Shown here in pieces: positions 1 through 4,843 of a stretch of 5,359 nt of DNA (the stretch's first letter is position 1; each line of letters opens with the position of its first letter). The translations under genes were made by a program, and so were the position numbers. The DNA is from Actinomycetota bacterium. Lineage in GTDB: Bacteria; Actinomycetota; Actinomycetes; Acidothermales; Acidothermaceae. The notes beneath the pieces were generated by a model, which ran no database searches, was not told the origin of the DNA, and saw only the letters and a program-made list of their open reading frames with translations. The DNA is taken from NCBI GenBank assembly GCA_003134755.1, contig PLCK01000228.1, forward strand, positions 7,139-12,497, given 5' to 3'.

Positions 1-87
1 GGAGCCACTTCTGGCAGCCTGGCCTCGGAATCCGTGGGAAGCTACTTGGCCGAGGCGGGCAACCTCGTCGTCCCGCTGAACGTCTAG
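1..87 (+). CDS. C-terminal end of an unidentified protein (partial)
   Basis: The window opens inside a reading frame that runs 28 codons to a TAG at 85-87. Nearly all third positions are G or C, and the composition (small and hydrophobic residues, ending LVVPLNV) is protein-like, whereas the alternative forward frame stops at 77-79 and is rich in Trp and Arg. Too little is present to recognise a family. The esterase gene begins 39 bp later on the same strand, so the two probably share an operon and the missing part may explain the esterase's role. Confidence 0.55.
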   Translation, partial: GATSGSLASESVGSYLAEAGNLVVPLNV

Positions 88-126
88 CTATTGTTACACC
101 TGATTGGCTGGTGAAGGGGCATCTGG

Positions 127-1473
127 GTGTTCGGTCCGACCAGTTGGCTGTTCTTGGCGGTCCTGGCGGCTGGCTTTGCGGCGCTGCTTTGGTGGCTGGT
201 GCGCGTTGGCAATCTCGCCCTGCGGCTCGGTGCCGGCGTCCTCGCGTTCGCCGTTAGCTCACTATTCGGGGCGGCGCTGGTCAATGACAACTACGACTAC
301 TACACGACTTGGGGCTCACTGTTCGCGGATCTCTCCGGCAGCGGCGTCACCGCATACCAAGCGGACCTTGGTCCAGCGACGGGTCGCGTAGCCGCGGGTC
401 TCCCGACCGGTGGAGCGCACGACAACCCGAAGCCGATCACTGCTCCTCCGACGCCGACGCTCGCGCCGCTGCCGCCAACGGACGTCCCCGCGAGTCTCAC
501 CATCCCCCAGCTTTCGTTGAAGGCAGCGCGGACGACGGGGAACGGGCGCGTCGTCGGACTCGCGCTCGTCGGCGCACAAAGCGGCACGACCCGCCATGGG
601 TTCGTGTACTTGCCTCCGCAGTACTTCCAGGCCGCGTACGCAAACACTGCGTTTCCGGTCGTCGAGCTGCTTCACGGGGACCCCGGCGATCCCACGGGTT
701 GGATCTACGGTTTGCGGCTGCCTGACCTGCTAGATCACGAGATCGACAGCGGCCGTATCGGCCCAATGGTTGTGGTCATGCCATCGACCTTCGGTGGGAA
801 GCATGGCCAAGACTGCCTCGACGTCGCCGGCGGCGCTCTTGATGACACGTACCTGAGCACCGACGTACCGGCCGACCTCGTGCATGACTTCCGGGTGCTG
901 CCCCCAGGACCTAACTGGGCGATCGGCGGCCTGTCCGATGGCGGCTTTTGTGCCGTGAACCTGGCCCTTCGACACCCGGGCGAGTACGGCGCTGTCGCAT
1001 CGCTCGACGGCTTCTACTCGGCCTACTCCGACCCTTCGATCATGAGTAAGGTTTTCGGGGAGGACGCCGCACTCGTTCGCGCGAACGACCCTTCGACGCT
1101 GGTCTCCGATGTGACCCACAGCTTGCCGAGGTTCTGGATCATGTCGGGAACGGCGAATTCCGTCGACTCCAAGGCAGCGCAATTCTTCCGCCAGATCGTG
1201 ACTGTGCGCGAACCGATCGAGTATGTAGTCGTGCACAACGGAAAGCACACGCCGCCCGCCTGGCGCATCGTGCTGCCCTCAATGCTCGAATGGACGTGGA
1301 ACACCATCTCAGGCGGGCCCGTGGGGGTTGAGATGACGACCTTCGGATTGCCCGCGACGGTTAGCAGTCCGGCCGCGCCGGCCACCCCGCCGCCGTCGAC
1401 ACCGACACCGACACCGCTGGACACCACATCGCCCTCACCTCCAGGAACCAGCCCGCGCCCGACCACGACCTGA
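127..1473 (+). CDS. Membrane-anchored esterase-family alpha/beta hydrolase with Pro/Thr-rich tail
   Basis: Predicted serine hydrolase of the putative esterase family (the fold group that includes esterase D and mycobacterial antigen 85), 448 residues. The GTG start is supported by GAAGGGG at 113-119, 7 nt upstream. Two hydrophobic segments (about residues 8-24 and 30-51) should anchor it in the membrane, followed by a Pro-rich linker (about 100-121) and the catalytic domain (about 125-395). The nucleophile elbow is GLSDGG with Ser270, followed by the family-typical NLALRHPGEYGAV. His374 in NGKHTPPAW fits the catalytic histidine. The acid is less clear; Asp347 in the SGTANSVDS segment is the best candidate. 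The last 36 or so residues are almost only Pro, Thr, Ser and Ala, a low-complexity tail common on exported mycobacterial proteins. The substrate is unknown. Mycolyl transfer or esterase activity on envelope lipids is possible, as is aminoacyl-phosphatidylglycerol hydrolysis, known for membrane esterases in some actinobacteria; neither is shown here. Confidence 0.88.
   Translation: MFGPTSWLFLAVLAAGFAALLWWLVRVGNLALRLGAGVLAFAVSSLFGAALVNDNYDYYTTWGSLFADLSGSGVTAYQADLGPATGRVAAGLPTGGAHDNPKPITAPPTPTLAPLPPTDVPASLTIPQLSLKAARTTGNGRVVGLALVGAQSGTTRHGFVYLPPQYFQAAYANTAFPVVELLHGDPGDPTGWIYGLRLPDLLDHEIDSGRIGPMVVVMPSTFGGKHGQDCLDVAGGALDDTYLSTDVPADLVHDFRVLPPGPNWAIGGLSDGGFCAVNLALRHPGEYGAVASLDGFYSAYSDPSIMSKVFGEDAALVRANDPSTLVSDVTHSLPRFWIMSGTANSVDSKAAQFFRQIVTVREPIEYVVVHNGKHTPPAWRIVLPSMLEWTWNTISGGPVGVEMTTFGLPATVSSPAAPATPPPSTPTPTPLDTTSPSPPGTSPRPTTT
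1398..1415 (+). repeat. GACACC hexamer repeated three times
   Basis: Three perfect tandem copies of GACACC lie in the esterase gene and encode part of the Thr-Pro-rich tail. A further GACACC follows a few bases later. In-frame slippage here would change the tail length by two residues per unit without breaking the frame. Confidence 0.7.
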
Positions 1474-1496
1474 CGCGTACGGGGCAGATAAGCACC

Positions 1497-1522
1497 GGCC
1501 GGCGCGACGGCTATGCCCGGCC
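1497..1522 (+). terminator. GC-rich hairpin after the esterase gene
   Basis: GGCCGG at 1497-1502 can pair with CCGGCC at 1517-1522 across a 14-nt loop, 24 bp after the esterase stop codon. There is no T-tract. Mycobacterial intrinsic terminators often lack one, but in DNA this GC-rich a six-base inverted repeat is weak evidence. Confidence 0.25.
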
Positions 1523-1646
1523 CCGCCGAACCCAGATCCGGTCGTCGGGCCACGGAAGCCGCCATCGCGGATCGCTCATAACCCTCATCGCACCGCAACC
1601 GGGTACTCCATCAACGTCCGCTATTGCCGCGTAGCGCGCGGCTTCG

Positions 1647-1660
1647 TGCCGATGAGCGCG
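1647..1660 (+). repeat. Degenerate possible copy (E) of the intergenic motif
   Basis: TGCCGATGAGCGCG resembles the intergenic motif TGCCGCGATGACGCG if two bases are deleted and one inserted. The preceding TTCG also matches the TCG before copy C. It lies between the esterase and the next gene, where the pattern predicts a copy, but the gaps needed make it possibly a chance match. Confidence 0.25.
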
Positions 1661-1711
1661 TCTCCGCTGTGCGGCCCGGCTAGAGAGATGACGTGGTGGC
1701 ATCATCCGGGC

Positions 1712-2203
1712 ATGACCAGTCTCAAGGCAGTCAGATTTCGCGACCGGGACATGTGGGTCTACGACGCGAGTTTCTCCGTGCTGTTCGCCGAGGTGATCCG
1801 AGCCGTTGAGGACATGCCGCCCGCGCAGCGTCCGGCGTGGTGGCCAGACATCGTGCAGGGCATGCGGGTCGACGCAGTAATCACTGATTTCGCGCTCGAT
1901 CTCGACCTCGGCTTGGGCGACACTCAACGGGAGGAGTTCGCCCAGCTGATCGACGACGCCAGCTCTGCCCTCCTGAGACGCCGAACGTTGACCGCCGAAG
2001 AAGCCGCCGAATGGAAGGTGCTCGACGACACCTCGGTGATCTTCCGCGGCACCGAGCCGGTCGACCTGGCGCCGGCCGCCGCGGCGAGAGCTGCGCTAAC
2101 CGCGCTGATTCGCGGCACGCTGCCGCCAGCACCGCCAGGCACCTGGTGGTTCTACGGGCCTCCCAATGGACGTATCACGATCCCCATGGCCAGCGGCGGT
2201 TAG
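1712..2203 (+). CDS. Hypothetical protein of 163 residues
   Basis: I do not recognise this family. The reading frame is clean, rich in G or C at third positions, and has balanced composition. From ATG 1712 the protein begins MTSLKAVRFRDRDMWVYDAS. It is acidic, with an alternation of probable strands (VRFRDRDMWVY) and helices (SVLFAEVIRAVEDMP, REEFAQLIDDASSALLRRR, AAAARAALTALIRG), and ends in a Trp/Pro/Gly-rich segment (PPGTWWFYGPPNG). There is no signal peptide or membrane segment, so it is probably cytoplasmic. The start is uncertain: ATG 1688 and a codon at 1646 are also in frame, and no good ribosome binding site decides; a GGTGG lies 12 nt before 1712. Small acidic cytoplasmic proteins of this kind include immunity proteins, but nothing here links it to a toxin. 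Confidence 0.7.
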   Translation: MTSLKAVRFRDRDMWVYDASFSVLFAEVIRAVEDMPPAQRPAWWPDIVQGMRVDAVITDFALDLDLGLGDTQREEFAQLIDDASSALLRRRTLTAEEAAEWKVLDDTSVIFRGTEPVDLAPAAAARAALTALIRGTLPPAPPGTWWFYGPPNGRITIPMASGG

Positions 2204-2208
2204 CGCCG
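2194..2208 (+). terminator. Small hairpin across the stop codon of the 163-residue gene
   Basis: CGGCG at 2194-2198 pairs with CGCCG at 2204-2208, leaving GTTAG, which contains the stop codon, in the loop. There is no T-tract. It may help end transcription or may be chance in GC-rich DNA. Confidence 0.2.
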
Positions 2209-2236
2209 TCCTGGGCCACCACCCAACATCCGCACA

Positions 2237-2251
2237 TGCCGCGATGACGCG
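2237..2251 (+). repeat. Intergenic motif copy A (consensus TGCCGCGATGACGCG)
   Basis: Copy A matches the consensus exactly and lies 33 bp after the stop of the 163-residue gene. It contains CGCG-ATGA-CGCG, which can fold into a four-base stem with a four-base loop. It is framed by a perfect 7-bp inverted repeat, ACCCAAC at 2221-2227 and GTTGGGT at 2254-2260. Three further copies lie in the same orientation in later gaps. Confidence 0.6.
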
Positions 2252-2349
2252 AAGTTGGGTAGCGCCGGCGTCGTAGCCCGAATGGGCGTTCATCAACAAT
2301 GCAGACGTGCCGACCACAAGCACGGGGCGAGAAACACCAGCAACGACAT

Positions 2350-2354
2350 AGGGG
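2350..2354 (+). promoter_or_regulatory. Ribosome binding site deciding the lipoprotein start
   Basis: AGGGG lies 4 nt before GTG 2359. It favours that start over the in-frame ATG at 2299, whose extra 20 residues (Arg, Gln and His rich) would precede the signal peptide. Confidence 0.5.
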
Positions 2355-2358
2355 ATCA

Positions 2359-2889
2359 GTGTTCAGCCGAACCCAAGCTAGCCGCGACCGGCAGGGCGGC
2401 CGATTGCTATTGATGGCCTTGAGCGCATGCCTTGTCGCCGTAGGCTGCGCATCCCACGCCGCGCGCGTTGGTGCGGGCGCGGGCGCGAGCGAACTCCCGA
2501 TCGTGGAAGCACACCCCACCACCCCGCTAGCCGCGCCCGCGGCAGGCACTGCCACGAGCGTCGCGACCGCTGTGGCCGCCGCGCTGAAAGCCAACGATTG
2601 GCCGACCTTGTACAACCTTGCCGACGACTCCCTTCGGGACGGCATGACTTCGACGCAGTTCGCCGAACAAGTCGGTATCGCCATCGGTGCAGGTACGCGC
2701 GTCACCGACGTGCACAGCACCGGGTCCATTACCTACACCACCAACCAGGCGGGCGTCAGCTACGCCAACGTCCCGATCAGCCTCACCGTGTTCTTCAACG
2801 GCGCTAACCACACCACTGCGGGTACGCTCGTGCTGATCAACGACCAGGGAAGCTGGCGCTGGTTTACCACCAAGCCGGCAGGCAGCTAG
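2359..2889 (+). CDS. Probable lipoprotein with NTF2-like C-terminal domain
   Basis: Predicted membrane-anchored extracytoplasmic lipoprotein of 176 residues. The N-terminus has a basic region (Arg9, Arg11, Arg15), a hydrophobic core (LLLMALSACLVAVG) and a lipobox-like VAVGC, so Cys30 is the expected lipidation and cleavage site; residue -3 is Ala rather than the usual Leu. A low-complexity Ala/Gly/Pro linker spans about 31-66. The domain after it begins ATAVAAALKANDWPTLYNLA, then GMTSTQFAEQVG, and ends in beta strands with VLINDQGSWRWF. This order resembles the NTF2-like/DUF4878 domains found in many mycobacterial lipoproteins. No ligand or enzymatic residues are evident, and a binding or scaffolding role at the envelope is an inference. 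It stands alone between two motif copies, with no clear operon partner. Confidence 0.82.
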   Translation: MFSRTQASRDRQGGRLLLMALSACLVAVGCASHAARVGAGAGASELPIVEAHPTTPLAAPAAGTATSVATAVAAALKANDWPTLYNLADDSLRDGMTSTQFAEQVGIAIGAGTRVTDVHSTGSITYTTNQAGVSYANVPISLTVFFNGANHTTAGTLVLINDQGSWRWFTTKPAGS

Positions 2890-2914
2890 GGCCTCAATAC
2901 GATCCGCGGCCAGC
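2885..2914 (+). terminator. Bulged hairpin after the lipoprotein gene
   Basis: GCT (2885-2887) plus GGCC (2890-2893) can pair with GGCC (2908-2911) plus AGC (2912-2914), with a two-base bulge and a 14-nt loop. It overlaps the stop codon. There is no T-tract, so this is only a candidate transcript end. Confidence 0.25.
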
Positions 2915-2938
2915 AGCTTGCGACCGTCGTGGCACATT

Positions 2939-3142
2939 GTGAACGTGAGACTGCTCCCAGGCTTGGCCGTCGACGTTCTTCCGAGACGGCTGTGGACACC
3001 CGGCAACTTGTTCGCCCTGCCGGGCGGTGATTGGCACTTCTGCGTCAAGCGCGGACTCGAGGAACAGGCGGTCCGCACGATCGAGTGGCGGGGCCGGGAG
3101 GTCGCGTCAGGCCGTCGACCATTCGACCTCGCGGCTCACTGA
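2939..3142 (+). CDS. Doubtful small ORF of 67 residues
   Basis: This frame can start at GTG 2939 (or TTG 2918 for 74 residues) and ends at TGA 3140-3142. Composition is ordinary rather than Arg-flooded: it reads LLPGLAVDVLPRRLW, then TPGNLFALPGGDWHFCVKRG and a charged C-terminus, with about three quarters of third positions G or C. Against it, no ribosome binding site precedes either start, I recognise no family, and GC-rich DNA yields such frames by chance. It could be a real small gene or a remnant of a longer one. Apart from it, motif copy B and some hairpins, the 457-bp gap from 2890 to 3346 shows nothing. Confidence 0.3.
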   Translation: MNVRLLPGLAVDVLPRRLWTPGNLFALPGGDWHFCVKRGLEEQAVRTIEWRGREVASGRRPFDLAAH

Positions 3143-3203
3143 GACCGCGAGCGGCTCGGCTCGTCCAGGCATCCACATTTGCCGCGGACACGGTCGTTAC
3201 CCA

Positions 3204-3314
3204 GGCAGGCGGTTCTGCCGCTATGACGCGCTACTCATAGGGCAGTCGCCCGTGACATCCACGGTGCTTCGGGTCGTGGACTGATCGCCAGTGGGTTGGC
3301 GGCTGGATCGCCAA
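3204..3314 (+). other. Run of potential RNA hairpins before the 83-residue gene
   Basis: Successive short inverted repeats are packed here: GGCAG/CTGCC (3204-3219), GGGC/GCCC with an AGTC loop (3240-3251), and TCCACG/CGTGGA (3258-3280) whose centre is C(TTCG)G, a stable RNA tetraloop. Last come two mutually exclusive hairpins sharing TGGCG at 3297-3301, which can pair with CGCCA at 3286-3290 or, extended to six pairs, with CGCCAA at 3309-3314. The end lies 33 nt before the start at 3347, so the run may be a structured 5' leader or a small RNA. Short stems are common in such GC-rich DNA. Confidence 0.25.
3216..3230 (+). repeat. Intergenic motif copy B
   Basis: TGCCGCTATGACGCG has one mismatch to the consensus. 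It lies in the gap before the 83-residue gene. The outer CGC/GCG pairing is kept, leaving a six-base loop. Further downstream, AGTCGCCCG at 3244-3252 also occurs just after copy D (3917-3925). Confidence 0.55.
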
Positions 3315-3333
3315 GAGAGCACGATTGGTCGAT

Positions 3334-3338
3334 GGAAG
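3334..3338 (+). promoter_or_regulatory. Ribosome binding site deciding the start at 3347
   Basis: GGAAG lies 8 nt before ATG 3347. The in-frame ATG at 3332 has only GAGAG 13 nt upstream, and the TTG at 3296 has nothing convincing. Confidence 0.45.
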
Positions 3339-3346
3339 CAGCTCAG

Positions 3347-3598
3347 ATGAACTCATGGGACAGCCTGCTGGAACAGTTACAGGGGACCATGCTCAACAAC
3401 GAGCTCTACCAATTCCGAGCCGGGATCATCCGCAACTTCAACGCGGCGGCGATCACCGATGAGACGATCACCAAGCAGTTCCACGACCACCTTGCCGAGT
3501 TCAACGGAGCCCTGAAGCATCTGCAGGGCACCGTCATGACCTTCGAAGCATGGGCACATCGGGTGCTGGCAGAAGCCGACCCTGACAACCACACCTAA
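3347..3598 (+). CDS. Small charged helical protein of 83 residues, unknown function
   Basis: I do not recognise the family. The protein begins MNSWDSLLEQLQGTMLNNEL and appears almost wholly helical: one long helix over about residues 3-33, a short break around AAAITDE, then a second and third helix through FHDHLAEFNGALKHLQGTV and MTFEAWAHRVLAEA. Arg content is low and Asn, Gln and Glu are well represented, which separates it from shadow frames. No Cys, signal peptide or membrane segment is present. The size and hairpin-like helix layout recall WXG100 or small regulatory proteins, but the WXG motif is missing, so I do not assign it. It is convergent with the zinc-ribbon gene. If ATG 3332 is used the protein gains five residues. 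Confidence 0.72.
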   Translation: MNSWDSLLEQLQGTMLNNELYQFRAGIIRNFNAAAITDETITKQFHDHLAEFNGALKHLQGTVMTFEAWAHRVLAEADPDNHT

Positions 3599-3643
3599 TC
3601 TCGGGGCATACCGCACGCCATCCGCGGGTGATCGGGTCGACTC

Positions 3644-3672
3644 CAAACGCACTCTCGTGCCGCATTGACGCG
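3644..3672 (+). repeat. 29-bp direct repeat, copy C (contains the intergenic motif)
   Basis: It starts with CAAACGCACTCTC and ends with TGCCGCATTGACGCG (3658-3672). It matches copy D at 25 of 29 positions, with differences at repeat positions 14, 21, 22 and 28. It ends 3 bp from the stop codon of the - strand zinc-ribbon gene. Read on the - strand it contains GCAC-GAGA-GTGC, a short stem with a GNRA-type loop followed by GTTTG, so it might also end that transcript. Confidence 0.75.
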
Positions 3673-3675
3673 CGT

Positions 3676-3852
3676 TCAGTGAGCCGTGTGAGGACGGCTG
3701 CCCGGGATGCAGTGGTAGCAGCGGTCGGTCAGGCTGTCCTGGTTGTAGAACTCGTGATCACCGCAATCGCCGCGACCTTTCGGAACGAGGCGGTGGAGTC
3801 CGAACGGGAGATGGCGCCGAAGGTTGGTCCGCCACCTGTACTGGCCGGTCAT
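3676..3852 (-). CDS. Small zinc-ribbon-like protein of 58 residues
   Basis: A 58-residue basic protein carrying Cys30-x2-His33 and Cys45-x2-Cys48, in DCGDHEFYN and RCYHC, which would make a compact single zinc site. The sequence between, with an aromatic after the His and a T/S-D-R lead-in to the second pair, resembles small actinobacterial proteins with a C-G-x-H-x-[WFY]-Y ... R-C-Y-H-C pattern that I recall as common but of unknown function. The N-terminal half is Arg-rich (RWRTNLRRHLPFGLHRL) and could contact nucleic acid or membrane; that is inference. ATG 3852 is chosen; TTG 3864 is also in frame, and neither has a clear ribosome binding site. The opposite-strand frame here is a shadow. 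It lies 78 bp after the SIMPL gene on the same strand and is flanked on both sides by the 29-bp repeat. Confidence 0.72.
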   Translation of the reverse strand: MTGQYRWRTNLRRHLPFGLHRLVPKGRGDCGDHEFYNQDSLTDRCYHCIPGSRPHTAH

Positions 3853-3884
3853 AGAGATAGTCAACGCGCTGGCGAGACGCGGCG

Positions 3885-3913
3885 CAAACGCACTCTCTTG
3901 CCGCGATGACGTG
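3885..3913 (+). repeat. 29-bp direct repeat, copy D (contains the intergenic motif)
   Basis: It shares CAAACGCACTCTC with copy C and ends with TGCCGCGATGACGTG (3899-3913). Its one change from the motif consensus, C to T, turns a C-G pair in the motif hairpin into a wobble pair. A wider inverted repeat, CGCGGC at 3878-3883 and GCCGCG at 3900-3905, overlaps it. It lies between the SIMPL stop and the zinc-ribbon start, where a promoter or processing site for the latter would be expected. Confidence 0.75.
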
Positions 3914-3930
3914 TGTAGTCGCCCGCCGGA

Positions 3931-4656
3931 TCAGTTCTGTGTAAGCGTCACTGCGGTGGCTCGCAGACGGGCGTCTATGGCGGCGGTGAGTTCTTGTGGT
4001 TCTGGGTCCAGCGATGGTGTGTCGGCCGGCCCTCCGCCGACGCCGCCGCCGCGCGACATTGTTGCCGACAACGCCTGCTCTGCGGCGATCCGGGGGAGAT
4101 CGCCGTCCAGCAGCCCCGTGTCGGCGACTTGCAACACTTCCAGTAGGGAGACACCGAGCGCGGCGGCGTAGTCGCGACCCTTCTCGATCGCCGCGTGGAT
4201 CGCGGCGGCCCGTACGTGCGCCCAACCGGGGTTGTCGGAATCGACCTGCCAACTGACCTGCTGGACGTGCAGGTCTTGATGGGTGCTCAGATGCGCGCCG
4301 AGCACCTCCAACAGGTCGAAGTCGCGCGCGGTGATCTGCACGTTGACGGTCGCGGTCACGCGCCCGGTTGGTTCGTTGCGGCCGGTGTCCTTGTTGTGTT
4401 GGTACTCGGTCCAGGTGGTCGCCGACCGCGCTAACCACGTCATCGCCTGATGGTCGGTGCCGACCCCGAGCGTGACGCCACCCAACGACGTGAGGTCGGT
4501 GGTCAGACGCTGCAAGGCCGCGGAAGCGTCCGCGAGCGCGTCGGGCTTAGACCCGCGAGACAGCGCGATCGCACCGGACAAGAGCACGGAGTCGGCAGGG
4601 ACGGTCAGCGTCGCCTCGCCACGCACCGACAACACCAACCCAGCCTGGTCGGTCAT
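3931..4656 (-). CDS. SIMPL-domain (DUF541) protein
   Basis: 241 residues, matching the usual 210-250 of the SIMPL family (named for signalling molecule associated with mouse pelle-like kinase; BP26/OMP28 of Brucella is a member). The N-terminal LVLSVRGEATLTVPADSVLL is the family's first strand with VRGEA at 11-15. Next come a helix with Ala-rich spacing (SKPDALADASAALQRL), a central strand region (RVTATVNVQI, about 99-108), and the C-terminal helix HVRAAAIHAAIEKGRDYAA leading to LGVSLLEVLQVAD (about 147-179). A Gly-rich loop (SRGGGVGGG, 201-209) follows. No signal peptide is visible, unlike the periplasmic members, so it is probably cytoplasmic. The biochemical role is not established for the family; some members form oligomeric channels or act in oxidative stress. 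It is divergent from the DUF4242-type gene. Confidence 0.88.
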   Translation of the reverse strand: MTDQAGLVLSVRGEATLTVPADSVLLSGAIALSRGSKPDALADASAALQRLTTDLTSLGGVTLGVGTDHQAMTWLARSATTWTEYQHNKDTGRNEPTGRVTATVNVQITARDFDLLEVLGAHLSTHQDLHVQQVSWQVDSDNPGWAHVRAAAIHAAIEKGRDYAAALGVSLLEVLQVADTGLLDGDLPRIAAEQALSATMSRGGGVGGGPADTPSLDPEPQELTAAIDARLRATAVTLTQN

Positions 4657-4661
4657 CACAA

Positions 4662-4666
4662 CCCCT
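4662..4666 (-). promoter_or_regulatory. Ribosome binding site deciding the SIMPL start
   Basis: On the - strand AGGGG lies 5 nt before ATG 4656. The in-frame ATG at 4674 would add MDPGVV but has no such site, and the longer frame to 4743 reads into Arg/Gln-rich sequence. Confidence 0.6.
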
Positions 4667-4767
4667 GGATCCATGAGGACATGGTGCCGCACACCCGCGT
4701 ACAACGTCCGCCTTTGCCGCTGACACGAGCCTGACCGAGCCATTGACCCTGTCCGTCAAAGCGGGGC

Positions 4768-4790
4768 AACCCCACTTCCGGTCCGGGGTT
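4768..4790 (+). promoter_or_regulatory. Inverted repeat AACCCC/GGGGTT in the divergent gap
   Basis: AACCCC at 4768-4773 and GGGGTT at 4785-4790 form a perfect 6-bp inverted repeat with an 11-base centre. It covers the putative -35 element of the DUF4242-type gene, a typical place for an operator. No known regulator site is matched. Confidence 0.3.
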
Positions 4791-4804
4791 CGCGGGCATA
4801 CCCT
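4776..4804 (+). promoter_or_regulatory. Candidate promoter of the DUF4242-type gene
   Basis: TTCCGG (4776-4781) and TACCCT (4799-4804) are separated by 17 bp. The latter fits the loose mycobacterial -10 form TANNNT, and transcription would start near 4811, about 33 nt before the ATG. The -35 is weak, as is common in this group. The 187-bp gap between the two divergent starts holds no gene. Confidence 0.35.
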
Positions 4805-4843
4805 GCGGCCAGTGAACGACTCACCACCATTGGGAGACACCAG

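Noticed and set aside
1511..1640. Minus-strand tail reading MSDPRWRLPWPDDRIWVRRG
   Set aside because: It looks mildly protein-like, but the frame only continues upstream antisense to the 163-residue gene; no start or family supports it.
2527..3078. Minus-strand frame of 183 codons
   Set aside because: It is mostly antisense to the lipoprotein gene, whose signal peptide, lipobox and domain layout are convincing.
3628..3909. Plus-strand frame of 93 codons over the zinc-ribbon gene
   Set aside because: It runs through both copies of the direct repeat and is antisense to the frame with the ordered Cys/His ligands; it has no recognisable features of its own.
3644..3913. CRISPR array
   Set aside because: Only two 29-bp copies exist, they are imperfect, and the 212-bp spacer contains a gene.
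3758..4438. Long minus-strand frame of 226 codons
   Set aside because: It is extremely Arg-rich and lies in another frame of the SIMPL gene, a typical shadow in GC-rich DNA.
4744..4815. tRNA-like GGGGTTCG stretch
   Set aside because: There is no acceptor stem, no anticodon arm and no proper T-arm pairing; the GTTCG is part of a simple inverted repeat.
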